Program-made: the position numbers and the translations under genes
Origin: a virus
Strand: one strand, 5' to 3'
Virus record (IMG/VR): IMGVR_UViG_3300021963_000273
Coordinates: 1 to 39,847 of that record
Length of the DNA stretch: 39,847 bases
Notes under the pieces: model-generated
The model's database searches: none
What the model saw: only the letters and a program-made list of their open reading frames with translations
Told to the model about the DNA's origin: nothing
Part shown: positions 14,351 through 23,525 of the stretch, one piece after another
Layout: each line of letters begins with the position of its first letter
How positions within the stretch are numbered: the stretch's first letter is position 1

Positions 14351-16651
14351 TTATACATTAAATGTAGCTCCTGTTGGAAGAATGTTGAAATCAATTGTAA
14401 TGAATTCCGCAGTCTTAGCAGGTTGTAAGAAGATAGCTCCAGCTAAAATGTTTCTATCTATTACATCTGGTGTATTATTTGTTTCATCCATAACCACTCT
14501 GAACGCGTATAAACCTTGTCTTTGTTGAACACTCTCCAAATAAGGGTTTACAGTGTTTAAGAATTTACTTCTAGTTTGTGCAGTATTTTGTTCGAATACT
14601 AAGAATCTTGAAGTAGATGCAACAAACTTTTTCAAGTTGATTAACAATCTTCTTACATTGATTCTATCTAATGCAGATGCCTTATCTTGTAAAGTTTTCT
14701 GTCCAAATGCACTAATACCTTGTCCAGGGAATGTTGCAATTGGGTTTACTTTACCTTCGTATAATGTATCTCTTTCAGATTGAGTTAATCTATTAACAAC
14801 CTGAACAGCTCCAGCAATTCCACCTCTATTCAAACCTGCTGGCGCGAACCATTCTGCTCCTAATCTATCGTTTTGTGCGAATGTACCTACCATCAATACT
14901 GAAGGTGGAACTGTCACCAATTTATTTGTATTTACATCAATTGTTTTAATCCAAGGATAGTAAGTTCCAGCATAGTTAGTATCTTCTCCTAATGCCTGTT
15001 CAACTACTTCTGTAATTGTAGCGTCAGCTCCTGCAAAATCAGCGATATAGAATACATCTTCTCTACTTTCACACACATCAATTGCCTTAGTTGTTACATA
15101 AGGATGATATTGTCTTACAATACCAGGAGTTACTAATAGATTGATATCAAATTCATCCTGATTTGAAATAGCGTTTAATGCTTTTGCGTATGCTATTGAA
15201 CCACTAGATGTTGAAGTTGAACAATCGAATCCTTGTGTGTTTGTCGCAGTTATATCTACTCCTTTTTTAATAGGAGTAGTTGGGTTTTGCCCATTCCATC
15301 CACCTTGAAATGCTAATACAAAGTTTCTCATTGCCAATTGATTAGAATCAGATGTTTCAGCTGAACTTAATCCAATATTATATTCATTCGATGCTCCAGC
15401 TGCACTATCTAACGCAAATATTTTATTTGAACCAGATGTTGTGTTTGCAGGAAGTGGTTTGAAATAGTTTTTATTATTTGCAATTGCGTAATCAATACCA
15501 CTTGAGAAAACTGATGAACTAAATGATGCTGATGTGTATGTTACAATTGGGAATCTTGAAGGTGTTGCCACATTAAATGGAACTTCGTATCCAGCGTGTC
15601 CAAATGGAATCGCAGTTAATGGATAAGTTCCTTCTTCTGCTACCTCAACTCTTACATACTTACTTCTATTTGCATAATTTCCGCTTTCAGTTATTTTACC
15701 ATTCTCATCGATTGTTATGGTTCTATCACCGATTCTTCTAGCGATAAAGTTAGGAGAAGCAGGATCCAATGTTAAGTTATTATATTGTTCTAATACAGTT
15801 TTTCTCTTATCGGTATCTGAGTATGCTCTAACCAATAATGAGAATGTACCATAATTTGTACCATCAGAAGATTTGATACTACTGATTTGTATTTTAAATC
15901 TTGTATTTTCTCCTTCACCATCTGCCAAAGTATGAACTTTGAAAAGATTGTATCTTGTTCCACTATAAGTTTGAGATAATACCCAAGGTGTGATTGCTTT
16001 ACTATATGCAGGGTCATCTACAGTTCCTGTGAAATCTTGTGTAGATGCGGATGCAAAACTTAAACTAATTTGTGAAAGTGGTGCTGCTCCAAAAATATCA
16101 TTTAATGCAGAACCAGCTTCTCTGATATCAAAGAAATTGTATGCATATAAATTTTTACCAAAGAATGGAGATTCACCAAATATATCATCAATTGTATTTG
16201 AATCTGCTTTAATGATACTAGCACTCACTGCGGTCAATCCTGTTCCCACTGCTCTGAATGTTCCATTAGTACCACCTTCTAATAAAGGTGCTACATTTAG
16301 CGAACTTGATGCAGGTGCCAAAATAGCTATTGATGCGGATGTTGAACCAAATGATGCAATTACTTCATACGCATTTGTCAATGAATATCCACCCACTCCT
16401 GCTACTCTTACTACGGTTACAGCTCCAGCATCTCTAAGATAGTTCTGAACTGCATAACCAGTATAAAAGTCTTTAGGTGTTCCAAAGATAGCTTCATATT
16501 CAGCCTGTGTTTGGATTAATGTCGGAAGGAATGCTGGCCCTTTTTCGGTTGGCCCAACGACAGCTGCACCTATTTGTGATATACCCTGTGGTAAGAAAGA
16601 AAGGTCGTTTTCTCTCGTAAAAACACCAGGTGATACAATTTTTTCTGCCAT
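14351..16651 (-). CDS. 18: Tail sheath protein (gp18-like)
   Basis: The 766-residue protein begins with the sheath signature SPGVFTREND (7-16). This is followed by AAVVGPTEKGPAFLPTLI, a YEAIFG motif, and AVQNYLRDAGAVTVVRVAG (about 67-85). The C-terminal third has the conserved core (AGLNRGGIAGAVQVVNRLTQ, INVRRLLINLKKFV, AEFITIDFNILPTGATF) of contractile sheaths. T4 gp18 has 659 residues; the difference is probably in the exposed middle domains, rich in Ser/Thr/Ala here. Contraction of this protein drives the tube through the host envelope. It is followed 39 bases later by the tube gene. Confidence 0.93.
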   Translation of the reverse strand: MAEKIVSPGVFTRENDLSFLPQGISQIGAAVVGPTEKGPAFLPTLIQTQAEYEAIFGTPKDFYTGYAVQNYLRDAGAVTVVRVAGVGGYSLTNAYEVIASFGSTSASIAILAPASSSLNVAPLLEGGTNGTFRAVGTGLTAVSASIIKADSNTIDDIFGESPFFGKNLYAYNFFDIREAGSALNDIFGAAPLSQISLSFASASTQDFTGTVDDPAYSKAITPWVLSQTYSGTRYNLFKVHTLADGEGENTRFKIQISSIKSSDGTNYGTFSLLVRAYSDTDKRKTVLEQYNNLTLDPASPNFIARRIGDRTITIDENGKITESGNYANRSKYVRVEVAEEGTYPLTAIPFGHAGYEVPFNVATPSRFPIVTYTSASFSSSVFSSGIDYAIANNKNYFKPLPANTTSGSNKIFALDSAAGASNEYNIGLSSAETSDSNQLAMRNFVLAFQGGWNGQNPTTPIKKGVDITATNTQGFDCSTSTSSGSIAYAKALNAISNQDEFDINLLVTPGIVRQYHPYVTTKAIDVCESREDVFYIADFAGADATITEVVEQALGEDTNYAGTYYPWIKTIDVNTNKLVTVPPSVLMVGTFAQNDRLGAEWFAPAGLNRGGIAGAVQVVNRLTQSERDTLYEGKVNPIATFPGQGISAFGQKTLQDKASALDRINVRRLLINLKKFVASTSRFLVFEQNTAQTRSKFLNTVNPYLESVQQRQGLYAFRVVMDETNNTPDVIDRNILAGAIFLQPAKTAEFITIDFNILPTGATFNV

Positions 16652-16685
16652 ATTAATTCTAATTTAATTTCTGAGTTATTCTTAT

Positions 16686-16694
16686 AATAAATAT
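16686..16694 (-). promoter_or_regulatory. Candidate late promoter motif (ATATTTATT)
   Basis: ATATTTATT on the coding strand, 8 of 9 bases of the common motif, 34 bases before the sheath ATG. Confidence 0.5.
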
Positions 16695-16713
16695 TAAAAC
16701 CAACAACGAAACA

Positions 16714-16968
16714 TTATTCCTCTGTTGGCTTGAACTCTCCGGTGTCTAAATCTATTGTACCATTACCATAAGTTTCTTTTAATTTTTGGAAAACTTCATT
16801 CTCTTTTCCTCTAAGAACTTCTAAACTTTGGTAATAGGATAAACTCTCACCTTCCAATTCTTTAATTTTAACCTGAATCAAACCTATGTTTGAATATAAA
16901 TTGGTATATTCACTTCTGATTTGATTGATTTCTTGTAACTCTTCTTGCGATAACTTTTTGATTTCCAT
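16714..16968 (-). CDS. Small coiled-coil protein
   Basis: The 84-residue acidic protein is predicted to be one long coiled-coil hairpin. An N-terminal helix (KLSQEELQEINQIRSEY), a middle helix with Leu/Ile heptads and a C-terminal helix (KENEVFQKLKETY) precede a short end, GNGTIDLDTGEF. This helical-hairpin plus DLDTGEF pattern resembles small prefoldin-like phage proteins encoded near tail genes, whose function is unknown. It sits alone between the Hint-containing gene and the sheath gene and has its own late-type motif 30 bases before the ATG. Confidence 0.75.
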   Translation of the reverse strand: MEIKKLSQEELQEINQIRSEYTNLYSNIGLIQVKIKELEGESLSYYQSLEVLRGKENEVFQKLKETYGNGTIDLDTGEFKPTEE

Positions 16969-16998
16969 TTTGATTTTTTAGATTATAAAATGTATATC

Positions 16999-17007
16999 TA
17001 TAAATAT
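16999..17007 (-). promoter_or_regulatory. Candidate late promoter motif (ATATTTATA)
   Basis: ATATTTATA on the coding strand, 30 bases before the ATG at 16968. Confidence 0.6.
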
Positions 17008-17068
17008 AGAGTTTTTTTACATAACTCATATTTATATGGTTTTTAAAATCAAATATTTTCAGAATATA

Positions 17069-18355
17069 TTATCCAGTCGCACTACTTCCGTAAGCAGTTT
17101 GTAATCCTGCAAAGTTTAATCTCGCTCTAGCATAAATTGCAGTAGCACTTTTGTAATCATAAGTATTAGTACTATATGATGTTGGTGCTACTAATATAGA
17201 TGCGAATCCTGAATCCGATGCAATTTGGATATCATAAGAATAGTTAGCAGTAATTGCAGTTGAACCTGGAGAGGTTACTGCACTATTCGTTGAAAGTGTT
17301 AATCTTCTATAAGTTTCACCACCAATAGTTACAGTTGAAACTGATACAGTTGGTGTAGCTGAAATTGAATATCCGGCAAATGAGTTAGCACCTTTGTTGT
17401 GAGTTACAAATCCATTTACAATATAGGTATCCACTTCTTCCACGTCAATTGATACAACTTCTATTGTAGTATTTTGAACTTCATTTGTTAATACATTCAC
17501 CTCTTCAATACTTCCATCTAAATTTACTTTAATAAATCTGTCGTTTGGTTGAACTAATCCTAATGGTTTAAATTTATAAACTTCTTCATTAATATCAAAA
17601 ACCATCATAGGGTGTTCACCGTTTCCTTTTACTGAACCACTATCGGTAGTTACAATATTCCATCTATCAACAAATGTATATGCCACATCTTTAACATAGG
17701 AATCAACCATAATACCACCAGGTGTATAGTATGTCCAATCATAGAAGTTGAAATCAGTAAGAGTATCAACATGAGGAGGATAATAAGAACGAACTATATC
17801 TCCTTCTACCAAATCACCTGCCTTTTTAGTTGTTCCATCCGCCATTAATACATCTTCATCTAAATGTAAACACAATCCACTCGCACCCGCATAATCATCT
17901 ACATTGTAAACAGTTTTATCTTTTTGAGTATTATATCCTGTTGCGTGGTCATTAAAGGTATCCCTAAATACAACCGATAATGTTCTTGCAGTTGGCGCTG
18001 ATAAAGTTGTTGAGTTTCCAATTGCCGCGGCAGTTACGGTTGGATTATATGGAGGGCTTGATTGAATTGAGAATTCTGCTCCGGCTGATAAAGACCAAGT
18101 AAAGTTATTAGTTACACTTCCTATTCTACTTAAAAAACGGCTCCCCGCATCAGTAAATCCTAATGTATATGTTTCCCCAGTAGATTCTTTCACATAAGTA
18201 AATCCACTTATTGAATCAACGGAATCAATACCGAATTGAGACATTGCAATTGGCCCCGTTGTTGTTCCTGCTGCGGAGGAGAGTGAACTTGCTGCAGCTG
18301 CGGTTGCCACTTTAAGATTTCCTAACGAAAGCGTATTTCCAGATGTTCTAGGCAT
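17069..18355 (-). CDS. Fibre-like virion protein interrupted by an intein-like Hint domain
   Basis: The 428-residue protein has three parts. Residues 1-160 are Ser/Thr/Ala-rich and fibre-like. Residues 162-320 form a Hint (intein/hedgehog) domain. Residues 321-428 are a beta-rich Ser/Thr-rich segment. The Hint signs are Cys162 followed by a DEDVLMADGTTKKAGDL block A, the block B His248 in NGEHPMMV, and a closing VDTYIVNGFVTHN with His319-Asn320. The residue after Asn320 is Lys, not Cys/Ser/Thr, so standard splicing is not expected. This is the mark of bacterial intein-like (BIL) domains, which cleave or splice unconventionally. There is no homing endonuclease. The ATG overlaps the glycosyltransferase stop by 8 bases, so it is translationally coupled to that gene and to the large fibre upstream. 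A processed adhesin or tail decoration is inferred. Confidence 0.8.
   Translation of the reverse strand: MPRTSGNTLSLGNLKVATAAAASSLSSAAGTTTGPIAMSQFGIDSVDSISGFTYVKESTGETYTLGFTDAGSRFLSRIGSVTNNFTWSLSAGAEFSIQSSPPYNPTVTAAAIGNSTTLSAPTARTLSVVFRDTFNDHATGYNTQKDKTVYNVDDYAGASGLCLHLDEDVLMADGTTKKAGDLVEGDIVRSYYPPHVDTLTDFNFYDWTYYTPGGIMVDSYVKDVAYTFVDRWNIVTTDSGSVKGNGEHPMMVFDINEEVYKFKPLGLVQPNDRFIKVNLDGSIEEVNVLTNEVQNTTIEVVSIDVEEVDTYIVNGFVTHNKGANSFAGYSISATPTVSVSTVTIGGETYRRLTLSTNSAVTSPGSTAITANYSYDIQIASDSGFASILVAPTSYSTNTYDYKSATAIYARARLNFAGLQTAYGSSATG
17396..17872 (-). other. Hint (BIL-type intein-like) domain
   Basis: Codons for Cys162 to Asn320 (159 residues). Predicted cleavage points are before Cys162 and after Asn320. 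Block A, the block B His and the terminal HN are all present; the +1 nucleophile is missing (Lys321). Confidence 0.8.
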
Positions 18356-19361
18356 TGTATATATTTAATAATTTTGTTGTCCAATTTTCACTATCACCAA
18401 ACTTATCTATCAATTGAGATTTGAGTGAATTAAATTCTTCAACTCTCTCTTCATAAGATAATTCTATGATACTCTTATAAATATTTACAAATTCTCTTTT
18501 AGTATCGGCTCTGAATTTATAATTTATTTCAGAACACCAATCTTCACTCAGAATAGGTAATTTTCCCCAATCTACGCTTTGAAATATTGAATAGCCAAAT
18601 GGTTCAGCACTAAAAGCGGAATGAGAAATTCCCCAATCCATCTGATAATATTTTTCACTATATTCACTTTCAAATTGTATTTTTTTTAATTTTGAAAAAT
18701 CTAAATCTAATTCCTTTTTCCAAGTATTTTGAAAAGGTCTTATATTTGTAAACATATAACCTTCTAATCCATCTAAATAATGTGGGTTTTTTCTAACTTC
18801 ACATCTAGATGTAAATCCTATTTTATTTGAGTTAGATAATTCATTGTTTTTTATGAATTTGTAATAAGAAGGTATTGAAACATAATTTTCAAATACATCT
18901 TCGTGCAATTCATATAATCCCACCCAAACCTTATTCTTAGCTTTAACTAAAATTTTATTTTCCCATTCTTTCGAATAGTGCGGTATCCAACCAAATTGTA
19001 AATCCGATAAACCACTTTGAACATAAACTTTTGATAAATCATTATGTATAATATAACTCCATAATTTATCTAAGTTTTCTTCGATTAATTCCAATGGTGT
19101 ATAATGAGCGTGAAGAATATTTACTCGTCTACATTCTTTAAACTTTTGTTCAAAAATATCTTTGTGATTACCATTCTCATCATTGTACCAATAGTGTTCA
19201 ATTGGTATTTCAAAATTAAAATCAATCGGTTTGTTTCTATAAATAAGTAAAACCGGCTGAGTGTCTAAGTTCTTACTTATTTCACTCAACCAGTTATTTA
19301 CCCAAATATCTACTCCAGTATTGATTTTACCTATTCCTGTGGTAAAATATACATCAAACAT
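18348..19361 (-). CDS. Glycosyltransferase (GT-B/GT4-like)
   Basis: The 337-residue protein has features of a GT-B fold glycosyltransferase. The N-terminal domain contains a glycine-bearing TTGIGKINTGVDIW loop (7-20) and a strand ending ILHAHYTP (82-89). A C-terminal nucleotide-sugar domain has GISHSAFSAEPFGYSIFQSV (244-263), where EPFG (253-256) corresponds to the E-x7-E region of GT4 enzymes, followed by GKLPIL. Donor and acceptor are unknown. It lies 3 bases after a giant Ser/Thr-rich fibre gene and overlaps the Hint-containing gene. I infer that it glycosylates one of those virion proteins or, less likely, the phage DNA. Confidence 0.75.
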   Translation of the reverse strand: MFDVYFTTGIGKINTGVDIWVNNWLSEISKNLDTQPVLLIYRNKPIDFNFEIPIEHYWYNDENGNHKDIFEQKFKECRRVNILHAHYTPLELIEENLDKLWSYIIHNDLSKVYVQSGLSDLQFGWIPHYSKEWENKILVKAKNKVWVGLYELHEDVFENYVSIPSYYKFIKNNELSNSNKIGFTSRCEVRKNPHYLDGLEGYMFTNIRPFQNTWKKELDLDFSKLKKIQFESEYSEKYYQMDWGISHSAFSAEPFGYSIFQSVDWGKLPILSEDWCSEINYKFRADTKREFVNIYKSIIELSYEERVEEFNSLKSQLIDKFGDSENWTTKLLNIYNA

Positions 19362-19364
19362 TTA

Positions 19365-22300
19365 TTATAAACCTTTTTGTCTTTTCAAATTCTCAATCTC
19401 AACTTTCATATCGTTGATTTGAATTTGTTGTTCTTTTATACCTTCAATTAAAAGGGCAACTAATTTATCGTATTTAACTGCCTTATACCCATTCTCTCTC
19501 GTTTGAACTAATTGAGGTAATACTTCTTCTATTTCCTGTGCGATTACACCCACATCGTTTCCTTCGTATCCGTGCTCAATTTTATTCTCTTCATTCCAAT
19601 CAAAAGTATTACCACTAATTTTATTAATCTTATCTAATGGTTTTTCAATTGCTTTAATATTATTCTTAAATCTTCTATCTGATGATGAGTAAGCTACGAT
19701 ATCGTTTGTAGCATCTATTCTACCTGCAGTAGCAGATGCCGCCATTCCAACACCTAATGAGTTGAATTGAACATTTGATGATGTTGCTACTGCTTGTCCG
19801 ATAGAGATTGTTACTGCTCCTGTTGCACCACTTACTGTCACACCAGTACCCGCTACATTTGAAGTTACACCGGCATTAGTCAAAGTTATCGATGAACCCA
19901 GCGCCACAGTACCACCGCCACTCATACCTGTTCCAGCGGTTACTGTTACTGATGAGTTAGCTAAATTAGCGTTTGAAATACCAGCAGTTCCACTTAGGTT
20001 AGAGTTTGTTAATCCACTAATTGTGTTTGAAGCCGCTGCAATAGTTTTGTTTGTAAGAGTTTGTACACCGGTTAATGTAGCAACAGTTGAATCAATTGAT
20101 AATGTTCTTGTTGTGGATATATCACCGCCCCCAGTTAAACCTGTTCCTGCGGTAATTGATACTGCAGTATGATCTACGTGTCTATTTGCAGAATATCCGG
20201 TAGTTGAATCATGTGATACTTGTGATGAACCACTAAATGCTCCAATTGCATTACCTATCGTTGCCGCAGTTATAGTTCCACCTAATGATGTAGATTGCCC
20301 CGCGATTGTAATTGAGTTATTTGTCAATGCAATTGTAGGAGTTGCTCCCTCACCACTATTATTTGTAAGTGTAATGTTAGTACCCGCTACTAAACTTGCA
20401 ACATAATCTCCAGATGTATCAGTTCCTAATGCAACTGAATTTGCCTGAATTGTAGCTACACCATTTGATGCGATTACTACATCACCACTTACACCAGAAT
20501 AAACTTGTGAAGAACCTGATATTACTCCTTCTGCGCTTAATTTAGTTTTTACTCTACTATCTAAATAATATTTGTTTGTAGTTCCTTCAGTCAAATCATC
20601 AGTATCTACCGATGGTAAAGTTGTAATTTGAGCAGAACTACTTATTAAAGTAGAGGTTGTTGAAATAACAGAACCAGTAATTTCCAAATTAGAATTTATA
20701 GAAACTTTAGTTCCTGTATCAGTAATATTACTATCACCTAAATGTTTTGCATTTACCGATTTTACAATTCTATTTGTTGTGGGGTATAGTTCTGAACCTA
20801 AAGAATCGTATGATTGAGGCCCCATTAACAATACTGAAGAAGTAATTGCTGCACCAGATACCGCCTGATGAACATATACCCACTGATCATTTATCGAATC
20901 AAATAGTAATGAACCAGATACTTCTGAAGCTGAACCACTATCAATTACTGATAATCCACCGAAACGGATAGATGGATTTAATGCATTTACTTTTATAATG
21001 TTTGTCCCAACATTTAATTGAGATGAACTAATATTTTGAATTGAAGATGAACCAGCAACAACTAAATCTTGTGAAATATATAAAGAACCAGTAATTGTTT
21101 GATTACCTTGAAATATATTACTTCCCGTTGTCGCAAAACTTCCACTCTTTTCTTCAATTGAATTCAATCTACCATTAGCCGATGATGTAAATGAATTTAA
21201 ACTACTTGTCGCAGTATTAACAGACGATGTAAATGTATTGATAATCGAACCAGTTGCTATTACACTTGCACTAAATGAGTTTAGAGATGAAGTTGAAGTA
21301 TTAACTGATGATGTGAAAGTGTTCATTATTGATCCACTCTCTCTAACCGATGCAGAAAATTCATTCAAGCTACTCGTAGAACTATTAACTGAGGAAGTGA
21401 ATGTATTAATAATTGAACCAGTAGCAATTACTGATGCACTAAATGTATTAACACTAGATGTAAAAGTATTAATTATTGATCCGGTAGCAATTACACTTGC
21501 ACTAAATGAATTTAATGAAGAAGTTGCAGTATGAATAGCGGCTACATTTAAATCATTTGATGCGGTATAAGAATTTAAAGATGCAGTAGATGTAAATAAA
21601 GAGGTATTCCTACTATCTTGTGATGATGTGTAAGTATTTAAACTACCAGTTGCGGTTTCAATTGAGTTTAATCTAAGATTTTGTTGATTTTGTGCAGATT
21701 GTTGTGAAGCAGTTGTACTATTAACACTTGCTGAAAAACTTTCCAATCCATCTAATCTTCCATTTTGAGAAGTATTAGTCGTATCGTTTGAAGCAGTGAA
21801 TATATAAAATTCTTGCCCCAATAATATCTTATCTTCATTACCACTTGTTCCAGCTTTCCAATAATCATTTGTAGTATCCCACAGTAAAGAACCAGATGTA
21901 GTAGTCCCGCCAGTCGCATCTCTTACTATAATACCTCCATTTGTAGCACCTGTTCCGTTAAGTGAAATTATATTATCACCGATATCTACGGTTGTTGAGT
22001 TAATTGTAGTTGTAGTTCCTTTAACTAAAAGGTCACCTTTAATTGTTAAGTTAGAGCCTGTAAATTGGATTGCGGAATCAACTGATGCAGAGAATGATAC
22101 TAAACTACCACTTGTTGTTTCCAACGAAGTTAATCTTCCTTCAGCGGATGCAGTATGTGTATTTAAACTACTTGTAGATGTTTCAATTGCATTTAATCTA
22201 CTATTTTGAGTATTATTAGTAGTGTTATTTGAAGCAGTATAAGTGTTGAACGAACCTGAAAAAGTGTTGAATGTTTCATCTAAACTAGCGGTTTTTGTTT

Positions 22301-22865
22301 CTAACGCACCAACTCTTCCATTTAAAGAAGCGGTTGTAGTGTGAATTGCACTAATATTTGTATTGTTAGAAGCGGTATAAGAATTTAATGAATTAATTGA
22401 TTCCGTATTTGAATTCAATGATGTAGCACTTAATGTACTAACTACTGTTCCTCCTGCATTGACAAATTTAATTGAACCAGTTGAAACATATATATCTCTC
22501 CAAAACTTAGCTTCACTACCTAAATCAAATTTATTTGCTTCTGATGGGATTAGGGATGAACTTAAATTTGCATTTACAGCAACGGTGTCAGAAGTTTGGT
22601 CACCAATTGTGATATTACCTCCTAATGTAAGGTTTCCTTTAATTTCAGCATTTGATGTTATATGCAAAGTTGATGCTGATACAAATGTGGAAGCAGAAAC
22701 GCTTAGAACATTTAGTGCCGCTGCATCTCCCACTGTTGCTAAAGTTATATCACCACTACTACCTCCGATTTGTAGAGTTCCTAATGATGTATTTACATAC
22801 GGTTCTCCATAAGCTAATGAACCCGATTTGTCTGCTGTCGAACCTCTTCTAAATTTAAGTGCCAT
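19365..22865 (-). CDS. Giant tail fibre with C-terminal S74 chaperone (1166 residues)
   Basis: The N-terminus, KFRRGSTADKSGSLAYGEPY (4-23), is the particle-binding head seen in fibres of this type. Then comes a long Ser/Thr/Asn-rich coiled-coil region of SLNSFSAS/TSSVNTFSAS units with a Leu/Ile/Phe heptad phase. A globular module (IKGDLLVKGTTTTINSTT to WDTTNDYWKAG, about residues 275-345) is also present in the other giant fibre. Near 575-650 is a diverged second copy of that module. The last ~130 residues are an S74 intramolecular chaperone: NSLGVGMAASATAGRIDATN, then SSSDRRFK, DVGVIAQEIE and YDKLVALLIE. By family knowledge the chaperone helps trimerise and then cuts itself off before Ser1062. 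It is the first gene of the operon with the glycosyltransferase and Hint protein. Confidence 0.9.
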   Translation of the reverse strand: MALKFRRGSTADKSGSLAYGEPYVNTSLGTLQIGGSSGDITLATVGDAAALNVLSVSASTFVSASTLHITSNAEIKGNLTLGGNITIGDQTSDTVAVNANLSSSLIPSEANKFDLGSEAKFWRDIYVSTGSIKFVNAGGTVVSTLSATSLNSNTESINSLNSYTASNNTNISAIHTTTASLNGRVGALETKTASLDETFNTFSGSFNTYTASNNTTNNTQNSRLNAIETSTSSLNTHTASAEGRLTSLETTSGSLVSFSASVDSAIQFTGSNLTIKGDLLVKGTTTTINSTTVDIGDNIISLNGTGATNGGIIVRDATGGTTTSGSLLWDTTNDYWKAGTSGNEDKILLGQEFYIFTASNDTTNTSQNGRLDGLESFSASVNSTTASQQSAQNQQNLRLNSIETATGSLNTYTSSQDSRNTSLFTSTASLNSYTASNDLNVAAIHTATSSLNSFSASVIATGSIINTFTSSVNTFSASVIATGSIINTFTSSVNSSTSSLNEFSASVRESGSIMNTFTSSVNTSTSSLNSFSASVIATGSIINTFTSSVNTATSSLNSFTSSANGRLNSIEEKSGSFATTGSNIFQGNQTITGSLYISQDLVVAGSSSIQNISSSQLNVGTNIIKVNALNPSIRFGGLSVIDSGSASEVSGSLLFDSINDQWVYVHQAVSGAAITSSVLLMGPQSYDSLGSELYPTTNRIVKSVNAKHLGDSNITDTGTKVSINSNLEITGSVISTTSTLISSSAQITTLPSVDTDDLTEGTTNKYYLDSRVKTKLSAEGVISGSSQVYSGVSGDVVIASNGVATIQANSVALGTDTSGDYVASLVAGTNITLTNNSGEGATPTIALTNNSITIAGQSTSLGGTITAATIGNAIGAFSGSSQVSHDSTTGYSANRHVDHTAVSITAGTGLTGGGDISTTRTLSIDSTVATLTGVQTLTNKTIAAASNTISGLTNSNLSGTAGISNANLANSSVTVTAGTGMSGGGTVALGSSITLTNAGVTSNVAGTGVTVSGATGAVTISIGQAVATSSNVQFNSLGVGMAASATAGRIDATNDIVAYSSSDRRFKNNIKAIEKPLDKINKISGNTFDWNEENKIEHGYEGNDVGVIAQEIEEVLPQLVQTRENGYKAVKYDKLVALLIEGIKEQQIQINDMKVEIENLKRQKGL

Positions 22866-22893
22866 CTATTTTTAATTTATTTCTTTTATACTA

Positions 22894-22902
22894 TATAAAT
22901 AT
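22894..22902 (-). promoter_or_regulatory. Candidate late promoter motif (ATATTTATA)
   Basis: ATATTTATA on the coding strand, 28 bases before the giant fibre's ATG at 22865. It would drive fibre, glycosyltransferase and Hint protein. Confidence 0.6.
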
Positions 22903-22922
22903 ATTTTTTGTAACTATTTCCT

Positions 22923-23525
22923 TTAATTATCTAATTGTTTCCAAATACTTCCATTCCAACCATAGAAATGAAAATCAGTTGTGTTAAAATATAACGAACC
23001 CGATTGAGGTGATGATGGAGCCGATGAATGATTTGGTACAGTTATCGCGGATTGAAGTGAGTTTAATCTAGCATCAACTGATTGTGAATAATTCATCACA
23101 TTACCAATACCAACAATACTTCCACTATATCCAGCTGATGTTATCAATCCCTGTTGCTCATCATCAGCAATAATAATTAAACCATTACTTGTTGGGAGAA
23201 GTTGTGTATCACCTTTTGTGTTTCCAAACCAAGCAATTAGACCTGCTGGATCTCCTACTAATTGTTCATTTTTAAAATCAATTAGATAATCAGTTGATGG
23301 GGTTTGAAAATCATTAATAGCGGTAGTGTCAGGAATGTTAAAATCCCAATTATTATCTGGTAACCCATCATCTAAATTAAGATTTGTTAGTCCAGATCCA
23401 TCTCCTTTGAACGAACCGGTAAATGCACTTCCCGAAAAAATAGATGCGGATATCGCACCATCAACTGCTAATTTATTAAGTGAAGCATCCGAACCACTTA
23501 CAATGACTTTTTTCCAATTTGGCAT
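22923..23525 (-). CDS. Short fibre/adhesin protein, 200 residues
   Basis: The N-terminus, PNWKKVIVSGSDASLNKLAV (2-21), is shared with the 430-residue protein encoded at 24020-25312. It is followed by a SGSAFTGSFKGDGSGLTNL motif, common in fibre-type proteins. The C-terminus, SGSLYFNTTDFHFYGWNGSI then WKQL, is a small tip module of the type that often ends phage fibre proteins. The middle is unique. It is probably a short fibre or a tip subunit that shares an attachment domain with its neighbour. The ATG at 23525 has a long leader of about 170 bases behind a late-type motif. Confidence 0.75.
   Translation of the reverse strand: MPNWKKVIVSGSDASLNKLAVDGAISASIFSGSAFTGSFKGDGSGLTNLNLDDGLPDNNWDFNIPDTTAINDFQTPSTDYLIDFKNEQLVGDPAGLIAWFGNTKGDTQLLPTSNGLIIIADDEQQGLITSAGYSGSIVGIGNVMNYSQSVDARLNSLQSAITVPNHSSAPSSPQSGSLYFNTTDFHFYGWNGSIWKQLDN

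Noticed and set aside
16700-16728. Hairpin CCAACA/TGTTGG at the end of the coiled-coil gene as a terminator
   Set aside because: The stem is only 6 bp with a long loop (17 bases) and overlaps the last codons. It is much weaker than the other terminators in the window.
17396-17872. Full intein with homing endonuclease
   Set aside because: The Hint domain is only 159 residues, with no room for LAGLIDADG or HNH motifs, and the +1 residue is Lys. A mini-Hint/BIL domain fits better.
21238-21534. Plus-strand open frames such as this one and others at 627, 4922, 15990, 22459, 24390, 29479 and 39148
   Set aside because: They lie entirely inside well-supported minus-strand genes, have low-complexity composition that mirrors Ser/Thr/Asn repeats of the fibres, and no matching promoter or family pattern.
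20900-22300. CRISPR-like array in the fibre genes
   Set aside because: The repetition is coding: related SLNSFSAS/TSSVNTF units in frame with varied spacing and imperfect DNA copies, without constant repeats and unique spacers.
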